NCBI GenBank assembly: GCA_017456105.1
Contig: JAFTKA010000011.1
Span: 3,162 to 67,161 of the forward strand
Direction: 5' to 3'
Length of the DNA: 64,000 nt
Source of the DNA: Oscillospiraceae bacterium
Lineage (GTDB): Bacteria; Bacillota_A; Clostridia; Oscillospirales; Oscillospiraceae
Shown: positions 8,141 through 15,253 of the stretch, piece by piece
Layout: each line of letters opens with the position of its first letter
Numbering within the stretch: the stretch's first letter is position 1
Notes under the pieces: model-generated
Database searches by the model: none
What the model saw: only the letters and a program-made list of their open reading frames with translations
Told to the model about the DNA's origin: nothing
Position numbers and translations under genes: made by a program

Positions 8141-9393
8141 GCTTCCCCCTCCAAAAAATACACGGTGTGAAGCTGAACGCTTTCTGCCGCTTCTTTAATA
8201 TCCTGTAGGCTTACCTTCTCCACCGCCCGGATATATTCCATGGGGGTCATGGCAAGACCGTTCAGGGCGGAGGTGGCGTAATAGCTTTCGATGGAGCCGG
8301 GGGCATCGTGGGTGGCCTGCAATTGCGTGATGATCCCCTGCTTGGCAGAAAGGATTTCCTCTTCGGTCATATCGCCCTTGCGGCAGGCTTCCAACTGGGC
8401 AAGGATCTGGGATTGAGCCACTTCCTTTTGGGAAAATTCGATGCCTGCGGCCACGGTCATTACACCCTTACTGCCATAATAGGAAGAGCCGATGTCATAG
8501 CACAGCGACAGTTTTTCCCGGACCTGCATAAAAAGCTTGCTGGTCATGCCGCCGCCAAAAATGGCGTTCATCACCTGCAGGGCGGCAAAGCCCGGATCTC
8601 TGGTGGTAACAGGGGTGGTAAAGCCAAGGCAAAGCCTGCCCTGGGTAACGTCCATCTGCTCTTTGATTTCTGCCGGTTCGGCAGGGCACAGCACTGTCTG
8701 CGGCGGCAGGGGAATGGGGTCTTCACTGACACACAGGGGTTTCAGCAATTCTGCCACATACTCCGGCTTTGCAGAGCCCACATAAAAGATCTCCATAGGG
8801 GAGGTCTTCAGAATCTTCCGATAATGGGTATAAAGACCCTCTGCGGAGATGGCCTCCACCTCCGGGATCTGGCCCAAACGGGGGATTCCGTAGCTGTCAG
8901 TGCCGCACATATGGGTCAGCATTTGGTTTCCGGCATAAACTCTTTTGTCATTTTTCTGGGCGGCAATGGCGGCGATCAGATTCCGCTTTTCGCCCTCCAC
9001 ATAGTCATTGCGGAAAATGCCGTTTTCCAGCACAGGCTCTAAAAACAGCTCCCGCAGAAAATCGGCCATAGGGGCTAAAACCTGATCTCCGGGCAGGGCG
9101 AACCTGTCCTCGATAAAGGTGCAGCTCAAACCGATGGTCTGATAATCGCCCACCCGCCGAACCAGCGTTCCCACGCCGGCACCGTACAGATGGTCAAGCC
9201 GCAGGGTAATATCCCGCAGGTCGGGACTATTCTTGCTGCCCCGCAGCAGAACAGCCGGAAGAAGAGCGTTCATAGCGGCCTCTTCCCGGCACATGGGCCG
9301 CACCATCTGCAGACTGAGCCCGCCCTGCTTGAATCGGTTATCTTCATAGCATCGCAGGGTAAAGCCGGGGGCTAAAGAAAGGGTTTGGATCAT
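8137..9393 (-). CDS. ymfF: M16 family non-catalytic partner, YmfF-like
   Basis: This 418-residue M16-fold protein has no HxxEH motif; the corresponding region reads NALLPAVLLRGSKN. That is usual for the inactive half of a heterodimeric M16 peptidase. It probably pairs with the YmfH-like product encoded directly downstream. It overlaps its neighbours on both sides by four bases (ATGA). Confidence 0.85.
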   Translation of the reverse strand: MIQTLSLAPGFTLRCYEDNRFKQGGLSLQMVRPMCREEAAMNALLPAVLLRGSKNSPDLRDITLRLDHLYGAGVGTLVRRVGDYQTIGLSCTFIEDRFALPGDQVLAPMADFLRELFLEPVLENGIFRNDYVEGEKRNLIAAIAAQKNDKRVYAGNQMLTHMCGTDSYGIPRLGQIPEVEAISAEGLYTHYRKILKTSPMEIFYVGSAKPEYVAELLKPLCVSEDPIPLPPQTVLCPAEPAEIKEQMDVTQGRLCLGFTTPVTTRDPGFAALQVMNAIFGGGMTSKLFMQVREKLSLCYDIGSSYYGSKGVMTVAAGIEFSQKEVAQSQILAQLEACRKGDMTEEEILSAKQGIITQLQATHDAPGSIESYYATSALNGLAMTPMEYIRAVEKVSLQDIKEAAESVQLHTVYFLEGEA

Positions 9394-10316
9394 ACTTGCT
9401 CCTTCAGATTATCATAAATGGCAGCATAGGTAGTCTGCACTCTGCCCCGGAACAGGCTGTGAAGGCCCAGCTGACACAGGGCATAGAGTCCGTAGAACAG
9501 GAAAAAGCCTGTACCTTCCGACAGGGGAAGCGTTACGCCCAGAGCCTGCAGAAGGGTATTTCCGTAGCACAGAACCACCACCAGGACCTCCAAAAGGTAG
9601 AACCACCAAAATTGCAGATCCACACGCAGCAGCTTAAAACAATTTCTCTTCATACAGCGGTTACTGCTAAGAAGCGAAGCAAAAGCACCTGCTCCGTCCA
9701 TAACCGCAAAGTCGGCAAAACGGACTCTGTAAAGCACAGGGATCAAAATTCCCAAAAACAGCACCGCAAACAAAATGAGTGCCGGCAATACGGCGGACTG
9801 GATCTCAGAAAAGGGAACTTCCTGGAAGATGGTCTGCACGTCGGAACCCTGTTGGGCAAAGGGTGCTACCAGGGCAGTCAGCCTGTCCGAAAGGGGCGTG
9901 TACAAAAAGGTAGTCAGACTCACCTGCATGGCGGCGATACCTGCCACCAGACAAAGCACCAGCCGTAAAAGCATCAGCCGCAGAGCCGGCCAAAAACGAC
10001 GGAAGCCCTCCTTCAGGTCATAGGTGCTTACCTGCTGAGCTCTTGCCATACGAAGGGAGGCAAACACAAGTCCCATCTCCCAGAAGGGAAGCAGGATCAT
10101 ACCCACGTACTGCAAAACCGTCCGCAGGGTTTCTAAAATTGCCCGGGAGCCGATGCCGGCAAGACCGGAGGTTTCATTTACCTTGCCCATCAGGACATAG
10201 TCTGCCACCGTCAGTAACAGCATCAGACCCACACTCACCAGGGTGTGGATAAATACGATTTTTCTGTCAATATACTTTACCCGCTGACGCAGGGCTTTTT
10301 TGCTCCAATCCACCAT
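9390..10316 (-). CDS. Multi-pass membrane protein of unknown function (DUF975-like)
   Basis: This 308-residue protein has about six hydrophobic segments and a short basic N-terminus (MVDWSKKALRQRVKYIDRK). The pattern is reminiscent of DUF975-type integral membrane proteins, but I cannot assign it firmly. An upstream in-frame extension is open, but GAAGGAG six bases before the ATG at 10316 decides the start. It is the first gene of the operon with the M16 pair and lgt. No enzymatic motif is visible. Confidence 0.7.
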   Translation of the reverse strand: MVDWSKKALRQRVKYIDRKIVFIHTLVSVGLMLLLTVADYVLMGKVNETSGLAGIGSRAILETLRTVLQYVGMILLPFWEMGLVFASLRMARAQQVSTYDLKEGFRRFWPALRLMLLRLVLCLVAGIAAMQVSLTTFLYTPLSDRLTALVAPFAQQGSDVQTIFQEVPFSEIQSAVLPALILFAVLFLGILIPVLYRVRFADFAVMDGAGAFASLLSSNRCMKRNCFKLLRVDLQFWWFYLLEVLVVVLCYGNTLLQALGVTLPLSEGTGFFLFYGLYALCQLGLHSLFRGRVQTTYAAIYDNLKEQV

Positions 10317-10341
10317 CTTCGCTCCTTCTTTGTTTTCTATC

Positions 10342-10369
10342 ATTATAAGCCATATATAAAAAATAGCAA
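10342..10369 (-). promoter_or_regulatory. Promoter of the membrane protein-ymfF-ymfH-lgt operon
   Basis: TTGCTA (10364-10369) and TATAAT (10342-10347) on the minus strand, 16 bp apart. Confidence 0.7.
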
Positions 10370-10408
10370 ATGAATTTTTTGCAGGCGGTGGATTTTCGAT
10401 TTTGTTCG

Positions 10409-10417
10409 TGATATAAT
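10409..10417 (+). promoter_or_regulatory. Extended -10 promoter of the XRE regulator operon
   Basis: TGATATAAT at 10409-10417 is an extended -10 element with a poor -35. It lies 23 bp before the start and diverges from the operon on the other strand. Confidence 0.6.
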
Positions 10418-10440
10418 GAAAATTCCAGGAGGTGAGGCAT

Positions 10441-11226
10441 ATGGAACTGGGCGAAAAACTGCGGCAGGCACGACTGGAGAAAGGTCTGTCCCAAAAGGCT
10501 CTTTGCGGGGATATCATCACCCGGAATATGCTCTCCCAGATTGAAAACGGCAGTGCCAATCCCTCCATGGAAACCCTGCGGCTTTTGGCAGCACGGCTGG
10601 AGCTGCCCTTAAGCTGGTTTTTGGAGGACGTACTATCGTCCAATGCCCGGCTGATGGTAAGCCTGCGGAACGCTCCCCCCCGGGACGTGCTGGATTTGCT
10701 GGAAGAATATCACGCACCTGATGACTGCTTTGACGCGGAGCGGTACTTAATAGAGACCCTTGCCTGCCTTTCCCTGGCAGAGGAAGTGCTGGAGGAGCGG
10801 CCCAAGTATGCTCTGACCTTGTTAGATCAGGCACAGCAGGCAGGAGAAAAGACACCCTATTATACGGACGCACTGGCTCGCCAAAGAGCAATTTTGTGCT
10901 ATCGGGCAGACCCCTTCCAGGCAGGTACTGTAGTAAAAAGCTTGCCTTCTCTGGATCAGGAGCTTCTGCTCCGGGCAGAGGCGGCATTGCAGGAGCAGGA
11001 CGCAGCTTCCTGCCTTGCGTTTCTGTCTGCGGCTGCCCGAAGCGACAAATGGCATCTTCTGAAGGCACAGGCACATCTTGCCTTGGGGGAATACGAAAAG
11101 GCCATTGAGCATTTTTTGCCCATTGAAGAAGCGTATCCCCAAGAGGCCTGGCCGGGTCTGGAGCAATGCTACCGGCAATTGGAGGATTATAAAATGGCAT
11201 ATCATTATGCCTGCAAAGGAAGATAA
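10441..11226 (+). CDS. XRE-family transcriptional regulator with TPR-like C-terminus
   Basis: This 261-residue protein has an N-terminal helix-turn-helix (about 4-58; LGEKLRQARLEKGLSQKALC, then NMLSQIENGSANPS). A long helical region follows, with TPR-like repeats (for example HLALGEYEKAIEHF at about 220). The layout resembles RRNPP-type regulators, which sense peptides, but no peptide gene is visible nearby. An in-frame GTG at 10432 lies inside the AGGAGG site, so the ATG at 10441 is chosen. It is followed after eight bases by the carboxypeptidase gene and may control that operon. Confidence 0.85.
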   Translation: MELGEKLRQARLEKGLSQKALCGDIITRNMLSQIENGSANPSMETLRLLAARLELPLSWFLEDVLSSNARLMVSLRNAPPRDVLDLLEEYHAPDDCFDAERYLIETLACLSLAEEVLEERPKYALTLLDQAQQAGEKTPYYTDALARQRAILCYRADPFQAGTVVKSLPSLDQELLLRAEAALQEQDAASCLAFLSAAARSDKWHLLKAQAHLALGEYEKAIEHFLPIEEAYPQEAWPGLEQCYRQLEDYKMAYHYACKGR

Positions 11227-11234
11227 AAAGACCT

Positions 11235-12230
11235 ATGAAGAAAGTACTTATCATAGAGATCACCGTTTTTGTACTGCTGATCGGTTTGGCCGTCTGTGCA
11301 CTAACCGGTGTTTTCAGCCCCAGTGATGCTCCGCTCGAGACCACGGAGACTACCGCAGAAACGGTGGCACAGCCAGTTTTTGAAGTGGTGGTATCCCCGA
11401 AGCCTAAGGCCGACTGGGAGACCTTCCCGGGAAGAAAGCTTACCTGTGAACGGTTCTTTGTCTACGACTGTGAGACAAATACCATGATGGCACAGTACGG
11501 AGAGGATACAAAGCTCTACCCTGCCAGTATCACCAAGCTGCTGACCGCCTATACCGCATTGCAGTATCTGAAGCCTGCCGACAAGGTGGTGGCAGGGGAC
11601 GCCCTGGATCTGGTGGCGGCGGACTCCTCCATCGCCTTTATCCGGCGGGGCGATACCCTGGCGGTGGAGCAGCTGGTTGAGGCCATGATGCTGCCCAGCG
11701 GCAACGATGCGGCCTATATTACTGCCGTAGCAGCCGGCCGGGAAATTGCCCATAATCCGGAGCTTGCCCCGGCGGAGGCTGCCGATGTCTTTGTCCGGCA
11801 GATGAATATTACCGCAAAAAATGCCGGTATGACCGGCAGCAATTTTATGAACCCCGACGGCTATCACCATGATAACCACTACACCTGCTTCCGGGATATG
11901 GCCATTTTGGGCGAGCTGGCTATGACCAATGAGCTGATCGTAAAATATACGGCCTTGCCGGAGGGCAATAACCCCAACTTCGATGAGGACGAGGGAATTC
12001 CCCAGTGGGAGAACACCAATTTCCTGATCCACCCGGACAATGAGTTCTATTGCTCCTATGCCAAGGGCTTAAAGACCGGAAACACCTCCCTGGCGGGAAA
12101 ATGCCTGCTGTCCGCCTTCAACTATGAGGGACGGAAGCTGATCATCGGTGTGTTCGGCTGTCCGGAGCATGCAGACCGCTTTATGGATACTTTGTACATC
12201 TTCAGCCATGTCATCGGTGCTGTAAAATAA
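11235..12230 (+). CDS. D-alanyl-D-alanine carboxypeptidase (DacF/PBP5 type)
   Basis: This 331-residue enzyme trims the terminal D-Ala from peptidoglycan stem peptides. An N-terminal hydrophobic anchor (3-26) is followed by a Thr/Glu-rich linker. Then come the three penicillin-binding motifs: S98-I-T-K101, S155-G-N157 and K280-T-G282. The usual C-terminal beta domain of PBP5/DacF is missing. It starts eight bases after the XRE gene and is followed 14 bases later by the aldo/keto reductase, forming a three-gene operon. Confidence 0.9.
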   Translation: MKKVLIIEITVFVLLIGLAVCALTGVFSPSDAPLETTETTAETVAQPVFEVVVSPKPKADWETFPGRKLTCERFFVYDCETNTMMAQYGEDTKLYPASITKLLTAYTALQYLKPADKVVAGDALDLVAADSSIAFIRRGDTLAVEQLVEAMMLPSGNDAAYITAVAAGREIAHNPELAPAEAADVFVRQMNITAKNAGMTGSNFMNPDGYHHDNHYTCFRDMAILGELAMTNELIVKYTALPEGNNPNFDEDEGIPQWENTNFLIHPDNEFYCSYAKGLKTGNTSLAGKCLLSAFNYEGRKLIIGVFGCPEHADRFMDTLYIFSHVIGAVK

Positions 12231-12244
12231 ATGGAGGAATGAAT

Positions 12245-13360
12245 ATGGCTTGTTTTGAGAACATCAAGAAGAATTTCGGCTTCGGCTTTATGCGTCTTCC
12301 CATGCTGGAAAAAGAGGTGGATATTGAAAAGACCTGCCAGATGGTAGATGCCTTTCTGGAGGCGGGGTTTAATTACTTTGACACCGCCCACGGCTATACT
12401 GACGGCAAAAGTGAACCTGCTCTGCGGAAGTGTTTGACAGAGAGATATCCCCGGGAAAGCTATGTGCTGACAAATAAGCTCTCCGGCAATTTCTTCCAAT
12501 GCCAGGAGGACATTCGCCCCCTGTTTGAAAGCCAGCTGGAAGCCTGCGGCGTGGACTATTTTGATTTTTATCTGATGCACGCCCAGGAGAAGCGGAACTT
12601 CCCCAAGTACAAGGCCTGCCGTGCCTATGAGACCGCTTTTGAATTAAAGGCAGAGGGCAAGGTGAAGCACGTGGGCATTTCCTTCCACGACACCCCAGAG
12701 GTGCTGGAGCAGATTATTACGGCCTATCCTCAGATCGAGGTGGTGCAGATCCAGCTGAACTATGTGGATTTTGACGACCCCGCGGTCCAGGCACGGAACT
12801 GTCTGCAGGTCTGCCGGAAATACCAAAAGCCTGCCATCATTATGGAGCCGGTCAAGGGCGGCAGTCTTGTAAAGCTGCCCGAAAAGGCCCAGCAGGTCTT
12901 TGATGAACTATGTGGCGGCTCCAATGCCAGCTATGCCATTCGCTTTGCCGCCAGCCAGGAGGGCGTGATGATGGTGCTTTCCGGTATGAGCGATTTGGAA
13001 ATGGTCCGGGAAAACGTGGGCTTTATGAAAGATTTTAATCCCCTGACAGAAAAGGAAAACAAGGCCATCGAAAAGGTCTGTGCCATTTTCCGGGAGCTGG
13101 GCACCATTCCCTGCACTGCCTGCCGGTACTGCACCGAGGTCTGCCCCCAGGGGATTCCGATCCCCGACCTGTTCGCCTGTTTGAACGCCAAAAAGGCCTT
13201 TAACAACTGGAACACGGGCTACTATTACGGCATTATTACCAAGGAAGGCACCCGGGCAAAGGACTGTCTGCAGTGCGGAGCTTGTGAGGGGAGCTGCCCC
13301 CAGCATTTGCAGATCCGGGATCTTTTAAAGGAAGTATCCGAGGAATTTGACAAAAAGTAG
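12245..13360 (+). CDS. Aldo/keto reductase with C-terminal 2x[4Fe-4S] ferredoxin domain
   Basis: This 371-residue protein has an aldo/keto reductase barrel (about 1-270; FDTAHGY with the catalytic Asp/Tyr, TNKL, LMHAQE). After it come two ferredoxin clusters, CTACRYCTEVCP and CLQCGACEGSCP, each C-x2-C-x2-C-x3-CP. Such iron-sulfur AKRs are common in anaerobes; substrates are mostly unknown. GGAGG seven bases upstream favours this ATG over one six bases earlier. The TAG stop is contributed by the palindromic repeat that begins at 13357. Confidence 0.9.
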   Translation: MACFENIKKNFGFGFMRLPMLEKEVDIEKTCQMVDAFLEAGFNYFDTAHGYTDGKSEPALRKCLTERYPRESYVLTNKLSGNFFQCQEDIRPLFESQLEACGVDYFDFYLMHAQEKRNFPKYKACRAYETAFELKAEGKVKHVGISFHDTPEVLEQIITAYPQIEVVQIQLNYVDFDDPAVQARNCLQVCRKYQKPAIIMEPVKGGSLVKLPEKAQQVFDELCGGSNASYAIRFAASQEGVMMVLSGMSDLEMVRENVGFMKDFNPLTEKENKAIEKVCAIFRELGTIPCTACRYCTEVCPQGIPIPDLFACLNAKKAFNNWNTGYYYGIITKEGTRAKDCLQCGACEGSCPQHLQIRDLLKEVSEEFDKK

Positions 13361-13379
13361 GGGCGATTCACGAATCGCC
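13357..13379. repeat. Palindromic repeat family A, copy 1
   Basis: GTAGGGGCGATTC followed by its inverted partner GAATCGCC. The first TAG is the stop codon of the aldo/keto reductase. Other copies: 35478, 42257, 46005, 47309, 59892, 61346. Confidence 0.8.
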
Positions 13380-13390
13380 TGCTCCAACGA

Positions 13391-13426
13391 AAAACCCGGG
13401 CGTTGCCTTTTGGCAACGCCCGGGTT
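13391..13426 (-). terminator. Terminator of rubrerythrin
   Basis: A 15-bp stem (13393-13407 with 13412-13426) followed on the minus strand by TTTTTCG. It may also stop plus-strand readthrough from the aldo/keto reductase. Confidence 0.88.
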
Positions 13427-13435
13427 CTGAATATC

Positions 13436-13975
13436 TTAGTAGTTTTCTGCGTGGATCTCGAAGTAGCTCTGGGGGTGATCACAGGTGGGGCAGACTTCAG
13501 GTGCGGCTTCGCCCACAACCAGATGTCCGCAGTTGCGGCACTCCCAAACCTTGACACTGCTCTTCTTGAAGACCTCAGCGGTCTCCACGTTCTTAAGCAA
13601 TGCACGGTAACGCTCCTCGTGAGACTTTTCAATGGCAGCGACCAGACGGAACCTGGCAGCCAGCTCCGGGAAACCTTCCTTTTCGGCGGTCTCGGCAAAG
13701 CCTGCATACATATCGGTCCATTCGTAGTTCTCGCCCTCAGCGGCGTGAACCAGGTTCTCAGCGGTGTCGCCGATGCCCTTGAGCTCCTTCAGCCACAGCT
13801 TGGCGTGCTCCTTTTCATTGTCAGCGGTCTTCAGGAACAGGGCAGCGATCTGCTCGTAGCCTTCCTTCTTGGCCTTGGATGCGAAATAGGTGTACTTGTT
13901 TCTTGCCATGGATTCGCCGGCGAAAGCGGCCTCCAGATTCTTTTCGGTTTGAGTACCTGCGTATTTGTTAGCCAT
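13436..13975 (-). CDS. rbr: Rubrerythrin
   Basis: Rubrerythrin reduces hydrogen peroxide in anaerobes. This 179-residue protein has the N-terminal ferritin-like diiron domain (about 1-135, with ExxH sets such as EKEH and EKSHEER). A C-terminal rubredoxin-type FeCys4 site follows (CRNCGH...CPTCDHP, about 145-165). It is transcribed alone, between its own terminator and a promoter overlapped by a PerR-like palindrome. GGAGG precedes the start. Confidence 0.96.
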   Translation of the reverse strand: MANKYAGTQTEKNLEAAFAGESMARNKYTYFASKAKKEGYEQIAALFLKTADNEKEHAKLWLKELKGIGDTAENLVHAAEGENYEWTDMYAGFAETAEKEGFPELAARFRLVAAIEKSHEERYRALLKNVETAEVFKKSSVKVWECRNCGHLVVGEAAPEVCPTCDHPQSYFEIHAENY

Positions 13976-13998
13976 AACAACGTCCTCCTTTGTTTTGA

Positions 13999-14013
13999 TA
14001 CAAAATTATTGTA
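13999..14013. promoter_or_regulatory. PerR/Fur-like 7-1-7 palindrome at the rubrerythrin promoter
   Basis: TACAAAATTATTGTA is an almost perfect 7-1-7 inverted repeat (one mismatched pair), the geometry of Fur-family boxes. It covers the minus-strand TACAAT -10. PerR represses rubrerythrin genes in clostridia, so a PerR operator is plausible. The bases differ from the classical TTATAAT half-site. Confidence 0.5.
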
Positions 14014-14038
14014 CCACAAAACCCGGATTTTGTATAGA

Positions 14039-14506
14039 CTAATTTAGCAAATACACACCCAAATTCAAATAAGCGGCAAAGGTGATCCACAAAATATAGG
14101 GAAGCAGAAGATCTCCCGCCCGTTCGTTGATGGCAGAAAACTTTCTCAGGGTCAGATAGACCAGCACCCAAAGGGCGATCAGCAGCAAAAAGGCCACCAA
14201 ATACCAGCCAAGGCCAAAAAACACGATGGGCCAAAGAAGATTTAAAACCAGTTGTGCAAAATACAGGGTGAGTGCTTTGCGGATCTCCTCCTGAGGTTTC
14301 CCTGAGGTATACACCAGGTAAGAGGCATAGCCCATCAGCAAGTACAAAATCGTCCACACGATGGGGAACACCCAGCCCGGCGGCGACAGGGGCGGCTGAT
14401 TCATAATTTTATAGCTGCCCATACCGCCGGAGAGCAGGGTGCCGAGACCGCCCACGGCCAGGGGTATGGCCAGACTGATGATGAGTTGCTTCCAGTTTAT
14501 TTTCAT
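14039..14506 (-). CDS. tspO: TspO/MBR family membrane protein
   Basis: This 155-residue protein has five hydrophobic segments and the TspO hallmarks: PPLSPPGWVFPIVWTILYLLMG in the first half and NLLWPIVFFGLGWYLVAF later. TspO proteins bind tetrapyrroles and related ligands; their role in Firmicutes is unsettled. An upstream in-frame extension is open but lacks a ribosome binding site, while TAGGAGGG lies correctly before the ATG at 14506. It is transcribed away from the small Cys-rich gene. Confidence 0.92.
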   Translation of the reverse strand: MKINWKQLIISLAIPLAVGGLGTLLSGGMGSYKIMNQPPLSPPGWVFPIVWTILYLLMGYASYLVYTSGKPQEEIRKALTLYFAQLVLNLLWPIVFFGLGWYLVAFLLLIALWVLVYLTLRKFSAINERAGDLLLPYILWITFAAYLNLGVYLLN

Positions 14507-14541
14507 AAAGATCCCTCCTAAAATACAATATGGATTGTCCA

Positions 14542-14570
14542 TTGTAGAAATGAAAGATTTTTGATATAAT
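14542..14570 (+). promoter_or_regulatory. Promoter of the Cys-rich small protein gene
   Basis: TTGTAG (14542-14547) and TATAAT (14565-14570), 17-bp spacer, with an extended TG before the -10. Confidence 0.72.
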
Positions 14571-14600
14571 ATTAAATATAATATGTAAGAGGTGAAATAA

Positions 14601-14963
14601 ATGGGACTGAATAGTGGCTGCAGTGGCTGCAGCGGCGGTTGTTGTGAAAGCTGCGGCAGTTTGACTTTAGGGCCGGACGAGGTGGCGATCCTGCGAAATT
14701 TGGGGCAGATCCCCTTTTGGCCCATAGCCCGGAAAGCGGACGATATGACCCCCGTTTACAGAGAAGACGATGCCTACCCTGAGGAAGTCTACAGCATTTT
14801 GCTTACCCTTTTGGAAAAAAAGGGACTAATCTCCCTGGATTACGATAAGCCCCTTGGTGGCTTCGATATGACTGCTTACCGGGATCTTCCTGTCCACGGC
14901 AGTCTGGCGTTGACCGCCCGGGGTCAGCAGGTTTTGGAAAGCCTGGATATTCAAGGAGTATAA
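14601..14963 (+). CDS. Small protein with N-terminal Cys cluster, winged-helix-like remainder
   Basis: I do not recognise a named family for this 120-residue protein. Five Cys lie in the first 18 residues (positions 7, 10, 14, 15, 18), mixed with Gly and Ser, which suggests a metal or iron-sulfur site. The rest (about 25-118) is helical with a beta-rich end (EEVYSILLTLLEKKGLISLDYDK, then SLALTARGQQVLE), like a winged-helix domain. GAGGTGA and a good promoter support expression. It may be a redox- or metal-responsive regulator; that is inference only. Confidence 0.7.
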   Translation: MGLNSGCSGCSGGCCESCGSLTLGPDEVAILRNLGQIPFWPIARKADDMTPVYREDDAYPEEVYSILLTLLEKKGLISLDYDKPLGGFDMTAYRDLPVHGSLALTARGQQVLESLDIQGV

Positions 14964-14965
14964 GA

Positions 14966-14995
14966 TTGAAGTGTCAAAAAGCCAGCGATTATAAA
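14966..14995 (+). promoter_or_regulatory. Possible promoter of the structured RNA
   Basis: TTGAAG (14966-14971) and TATAAA (14990-14995), 18 bp apart, immediately downstream of the Cys-rich gene. A transcript from here to the terminator at 15177 would be about 175 nt. Confidence 0.45.
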
Positions 14996-15001
14996 AACGC
15001 A

Positions 15002-15177
15002 CAAACAGGTTATCAAGGGGATTCCTAAGGGGGAAGCGAAGGCAATCTTGGATATTGTATATCCGGTTCGCTTCTCCCTTAGGCCGTCTGGGGAGTCCGA
15101 GGACCATACGGCAGGTCCTCGGCATTCCCAACAAGCTTAATAAGCGGTGCATTTTCTCCACGAAAATGCACCTTTTT
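15002..15177 (+). ncRNA. Candidate structured small RNA (two long hairpins plus terminator)
   Basis: No open reading frame explains this stretch. It folds into hairpin 1 (17-nt arms 15024-15040 and 15067-15083, with an inner 6-bp stem 15050-15055/15059-15064) and hairpin 2 (arms 15091-15105 and 15114-15129). A strong terminator hairpin follows at 15146-15172. A possible promoter lies just upstream. It could be an independent sRNA or a structured 3' UTR of the Cys-rich gene. I could not match it to 6S RNA, SRP RNA or a riboswitch. Confidence 0.5.
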
Positions 15178-15178
15178 C
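15146..15178 (+). terminator. Rho-independent terminator after the structured RNA
   Basis: An 11-bp stem (15146-15156 with 15162-15172) followed by five T. Confidence 0.88.
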
Positions 15179-15253
15179 TATATATAGTGAAAAAATCCCC
15201 AAATTTTCAACTATATCTTGTGTTTCGACAAACTTTTCGCAAAATCTGTAGTA

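Noticed and set aside
15223..15232. TTTCGACAAA, a perfect Spo0A-box sequence
   Set aside because: It lies downstream of the end of spoIIE and not in front of any promoter; a single 10-base match can occur by chance.
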